Shown in pieces: positions 21,501-22,985 of a stretch of DNA of 22,985 nucleotides. The notes under the pieces are model-generated. The model was not told where the DNA came from, did no database searches, and was given only the letters and a program-made list of their open reading frames with translations. The stretch is taken from contig JAKSVR010000012.1 of NCBI GenBank assembly GCA_024427105.1, positions 1 to 22,985 on the forward strand, given 5' to 3'. How positions within the stretch are numbered: position 1 is the first letter of the stretch; every line of letters begins with the position of its first letter. This DNA is from Mycoplasmoidaceae bacterium. Lineage in GTDB: Bacteria; Bacillota_I; Bacilli_A; Mycoplasmatales; Mycoplasmoidaceae. The position numbers were made by a program, and so were the translations under genes.

Positions 21501-21893
21501 AATATGATCATCATGGTCAATAGTTATTTTGTATTCTAAATTAATAGAAGCTAAAACAAGCTTAATTGCTGCATTTTCTGGTCATTTAGAATCATAATTA
21601 ATGATTATTTCTTTACTTGTTTCATTAATAATAGGATCTTTAGCTGCTCCTGTTCCAACTATATACTTAACTTGATCTTTGTTAATGTCATAGCCTCTTT
21701 CCAAACGATATTTAATGGTAATATTCTTACCAAATTCATTTTGGATAACTTCTCCTGTGACACCAGTTGCATTGACAATATTAACTTCGTATTTCTTTGC
21801 ATTTTTGCTACATGCCGTAATTAGCGGAGCTACTACACCAATCGTAGCTAATCCCGATAAAATAGGCACAAATATTTTTCCTATTTTTTTCAT
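18504..21893 (-). CDS. Tandem-repeat lipoprotein with cysteine-bearing repeats (1129 aa)
   Basis: The protein starts MKKIGKIFVPILSG and has a lipobox ITAC with Cys28. About ten repeats of 80-90 residues follow. The first ones resemble those of the giant lipoprotein (FGKNITIKYRLERGY), and later ones shift to VGQPIVIKCNTKTTEGYLFDE, then VSPTPAVDPTYD, DTLTIVP, W.WDEEISVTLHSYQEF and DEGFGEPE. From about the fourth to the tenth unit each core carries one Cys in the IVIKCN strand. Residues about 880-1129 form a different C-terminal part, probably two beta-sandwich domains (for example GEKYIKWDSTAEAGQYEFYV). GAAAGGAAA precedes the ATG. Nearly all Trp codons are TGA; two nearby ones (TKWEKQ and TGWTTS) are TGG. 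Surface exposure is well supported; function is not known, with adhesin or variable antigen as the likeliest role. Confidence 0.92.
19440..20540 (-). repeat. Near-identical tandem repeats inside the 1129-aa lipoprotein gene
   Basis: The DNA word CTCTTCATCAAATAAATAAC begins at 19563, 19830, 20091 and 20349, giving steps of 267, 261 and 258 bases, all multiples of three (89, 87 and 86 codons). Long stretches around each copy are nearly identical at DNA level, including TACTGCTGGTGTAGGAGAAA in three copies. Flanking units at both ends are diverged copies of the same module. This indicates recent duplication or gene conversion within the coding region. Confidence 0.9.
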
Positions 21894-21899
21894 ACATTT

Positions 21900-21908
21900 C
21901 CTTTCAAA
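21900..21908 (-). promoter_or_regulatory. Ribosome-binding site of the 1129-aa lipoprotein
   Basis: Minus-strand GAAAGGAAA lies about 6 bases before the ATG at 21893 and fixes the start. Confidence 0.7.
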
Positions 21909-21947
21909 AATTTAATCTTATCTATAGGCAATAAATAATACCTAATT

Positions 21948-21953
21948 ATTATA
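21948..21953 (-). promoter_or_regulatory. Candidate -10 box for the 1129-aa lipoprotein
   Basis: Minus-strand TATAAT about 55 bases before the ATG, predicting a leader of about 48 bases. No clear -35 box. The 181-base gap to fusA otherwise holds only AT-rich sequence and the fusA terminator. Confidence 0.45.
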
Positions 21954-22044
21954 TATTAAATTATTTTTAATAAAAAAATGAAAAATAATGTATTACATTA
22001 ATTTAAATTCACTACATATTATTTCATTCAAAAATTCGTATTTT

Positions 22045-22073
22045 CTTTTAAAAAAGAGGTTTACCCTCTTTTT
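22045..22073 (-). terminator. Intrinsic terminator of fusA
   Basis: The arms AAAAAGAGG (22051-22059) and CCTCTTTTT (22065-22073) flank a 5-base loop, followed by T on the minus strand. It begins directly after the fusA TAA at 22075-22077. Confidence 0.85.
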
Positions 22074-22074
22074 A

Positions 22075-22985
22075 TTATTTTTTAGCAGCGGCTTTTTGAC
22101 CAGTTCGGGCTGCAACTACTTCATCAACTACACTCTTAGGAGCTTGAGCGTAGTGACTGAATTGCATTACATAGTTTCCACGACCTTGAGTAAATGATCG
22201 TAGGTCTGTCGCATAACCAAACATGTTCTTTAAAGGAACTTTAGCTTTGATCATTTGTGCAGCAGCTCTTTGTTCAGTTGATTCAATAGTTCCACGACGT
22301 GAACTAATGTCACCCATTGCATCACCTAGATATTGATCTGGGACAACAACATCAACAGACATAATTGGTTCAAGCAATACTAAACCACACTTCTTTGCTG
22401 CTTCTTTTAAAGCTAATGAAGCAGCAACTTTAAATGCCATTTCTGATGAGTCAACTTCATGGTAACTACCATCATAAACTGTTGCTTTAATATCCATTAA
22501 TGGATATCCAGCTAGCGGTCCAGCTTTCATTGCTTCTTGAATACCTTGGTCAATTGGTTTAATAAATTCACGAGGAATTTTTCCACCAACAATTTCATTG
22601 ATAAATTCATAACCTTTGTCTTTGTTTGGTTCAAATTTAACCACACAGTGTCCATATTGACCATGACCACCAGATTGCTTAATGTATTTACCTTCAGCAG
22701 ATCCTTCTTTTGTGAATGTTTCACGATAAGAAACTTGTGGCGCACCAGCATTAACGTCAACTTTAAATTCACGACGCATACGGTCAACAATAATTTGTAA
22801 GTGTAATTCACCCATACCAGATATGATACATTGACCAGTTTCATGGTCTGTGTATGTTCTGAATGTTGGGTCTTCTTCAGCAAGTTTTTGCAAAGCAATA
22901 CCCATTTTTTCTTGGTCAGCTTTTGTCTTTGGTTCAACAGCTAAACTAATAACTGGTTCAGCAAATTTCATTGATTCTAGTTTAA
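22075..22985 (-). CDS. fusA: Elongation factor G, C-terminal part (5' end outside window)
   Basis: EF-G is the GTPase that moves tRNA and mRNA through the ribosome after each peptide bond. The last 302 residues are visible, from [18 protein letters not shown] to the C-terminal KAAAKK; the GTPase domain lies beyond the right edge. Domain III/IV marks are present: [87 protein letters not shown], then domain [45 protein letters not shown] and [11 protein letters not shown]. The apparent Met at 22971 is internal, since the frame continues upstream with conserved EF-G sequence. It appears intact and ends at its own terminator; ribosomal-protein neighbours, if any, are outside the window. Confidence 0.98.
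   Translation of the reverse strand, partial: KLESMKFAEPVISLAVEPKTKADQEKMGIALQKLAEEDPTFRTYTDHETGQCIISGMGELHLQIIVDRMRREFKVDVNAGAPQVSYRETFTKEGSAEGKYIKQSGGHGQYGHCVVKFEPNKDKGYEFINEIVGGKIPREFIKPIDQGIQEAMKAGPLAGYPLMDIKATVYDGSYHEVDSSEMAFKVAASLALKEAAKKCGLVLLEPIMSVDVVVPDQYLGDAMGDISSRRGTIESTEQRAAAQMIKAKVPLKNMFGYATDLRSFTQGRGNYVMQFSHYAQAPKSVVDEVVAARTGQKAAAKK

Overview
The window is AT-rich DNA from a mollicute (mycoplasma-type bacterium) that reads UGA as tryptophan. Every long gene here stays open only if TGA is Trp: in-frame TGA codons fall at conserved Trp positions in SufB and throughout the lipoproteins, and true stops are only TAA or TAG. Spacing is tight, intrinsic terminators are short, and all five lipoproteins have a lipobox. 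I cannot name the species.

Layout. (1) 1-4206, minus strand: a SUF iron-sulfur cluster operon transcribed sufC-sufD-sufS-sufU-sufB, with overlapping or nearly touching genes; sufB runs off the left edge. SufD is unusually small. (2) 4273-8241, plus strand: a 1322-residue lipoprotein, divergent from the suf operon, whose N-terminal region resembles the chaperone part of PrsA/SurA foldases. It ends at a perfect palindromic terminator shared with a convergent gene. (3) 8287-21893, minus strand: four lipoprotein genes, each with its own promoter and terminator: a 219-aa unknown; a 2287-aa protein built of about 24 beta-rich repeats; a 749-aa BspA-like leucine-rich-repeat protein; and a 1129-aa protein with about 10 repeats of related pattern, several almost identical. 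(4) 22075-22985, minus strand: the C-terminal part of fusA (elongation factor G), cut by the right edge.

Between two housekeeping units (suf and fusA) lies about 17.6 kb holding only surface-lipoprotein genes. Two of them use what looks like the same roughly 85-95 residue repeat module, one diverged and one partly homogenised. The most likely reading is a surface-antigen or adhesin locus that evolves by repeat duplication. The plus-strand lipoprotein may help fold exported proteins, but that is inference. I found no RNA genes, insertion sequences, phage genes or CRISPR array. No gene-free stretch exceeds about 180 bases; the gaps hold promoters, ribosome-binding sites and terminators.
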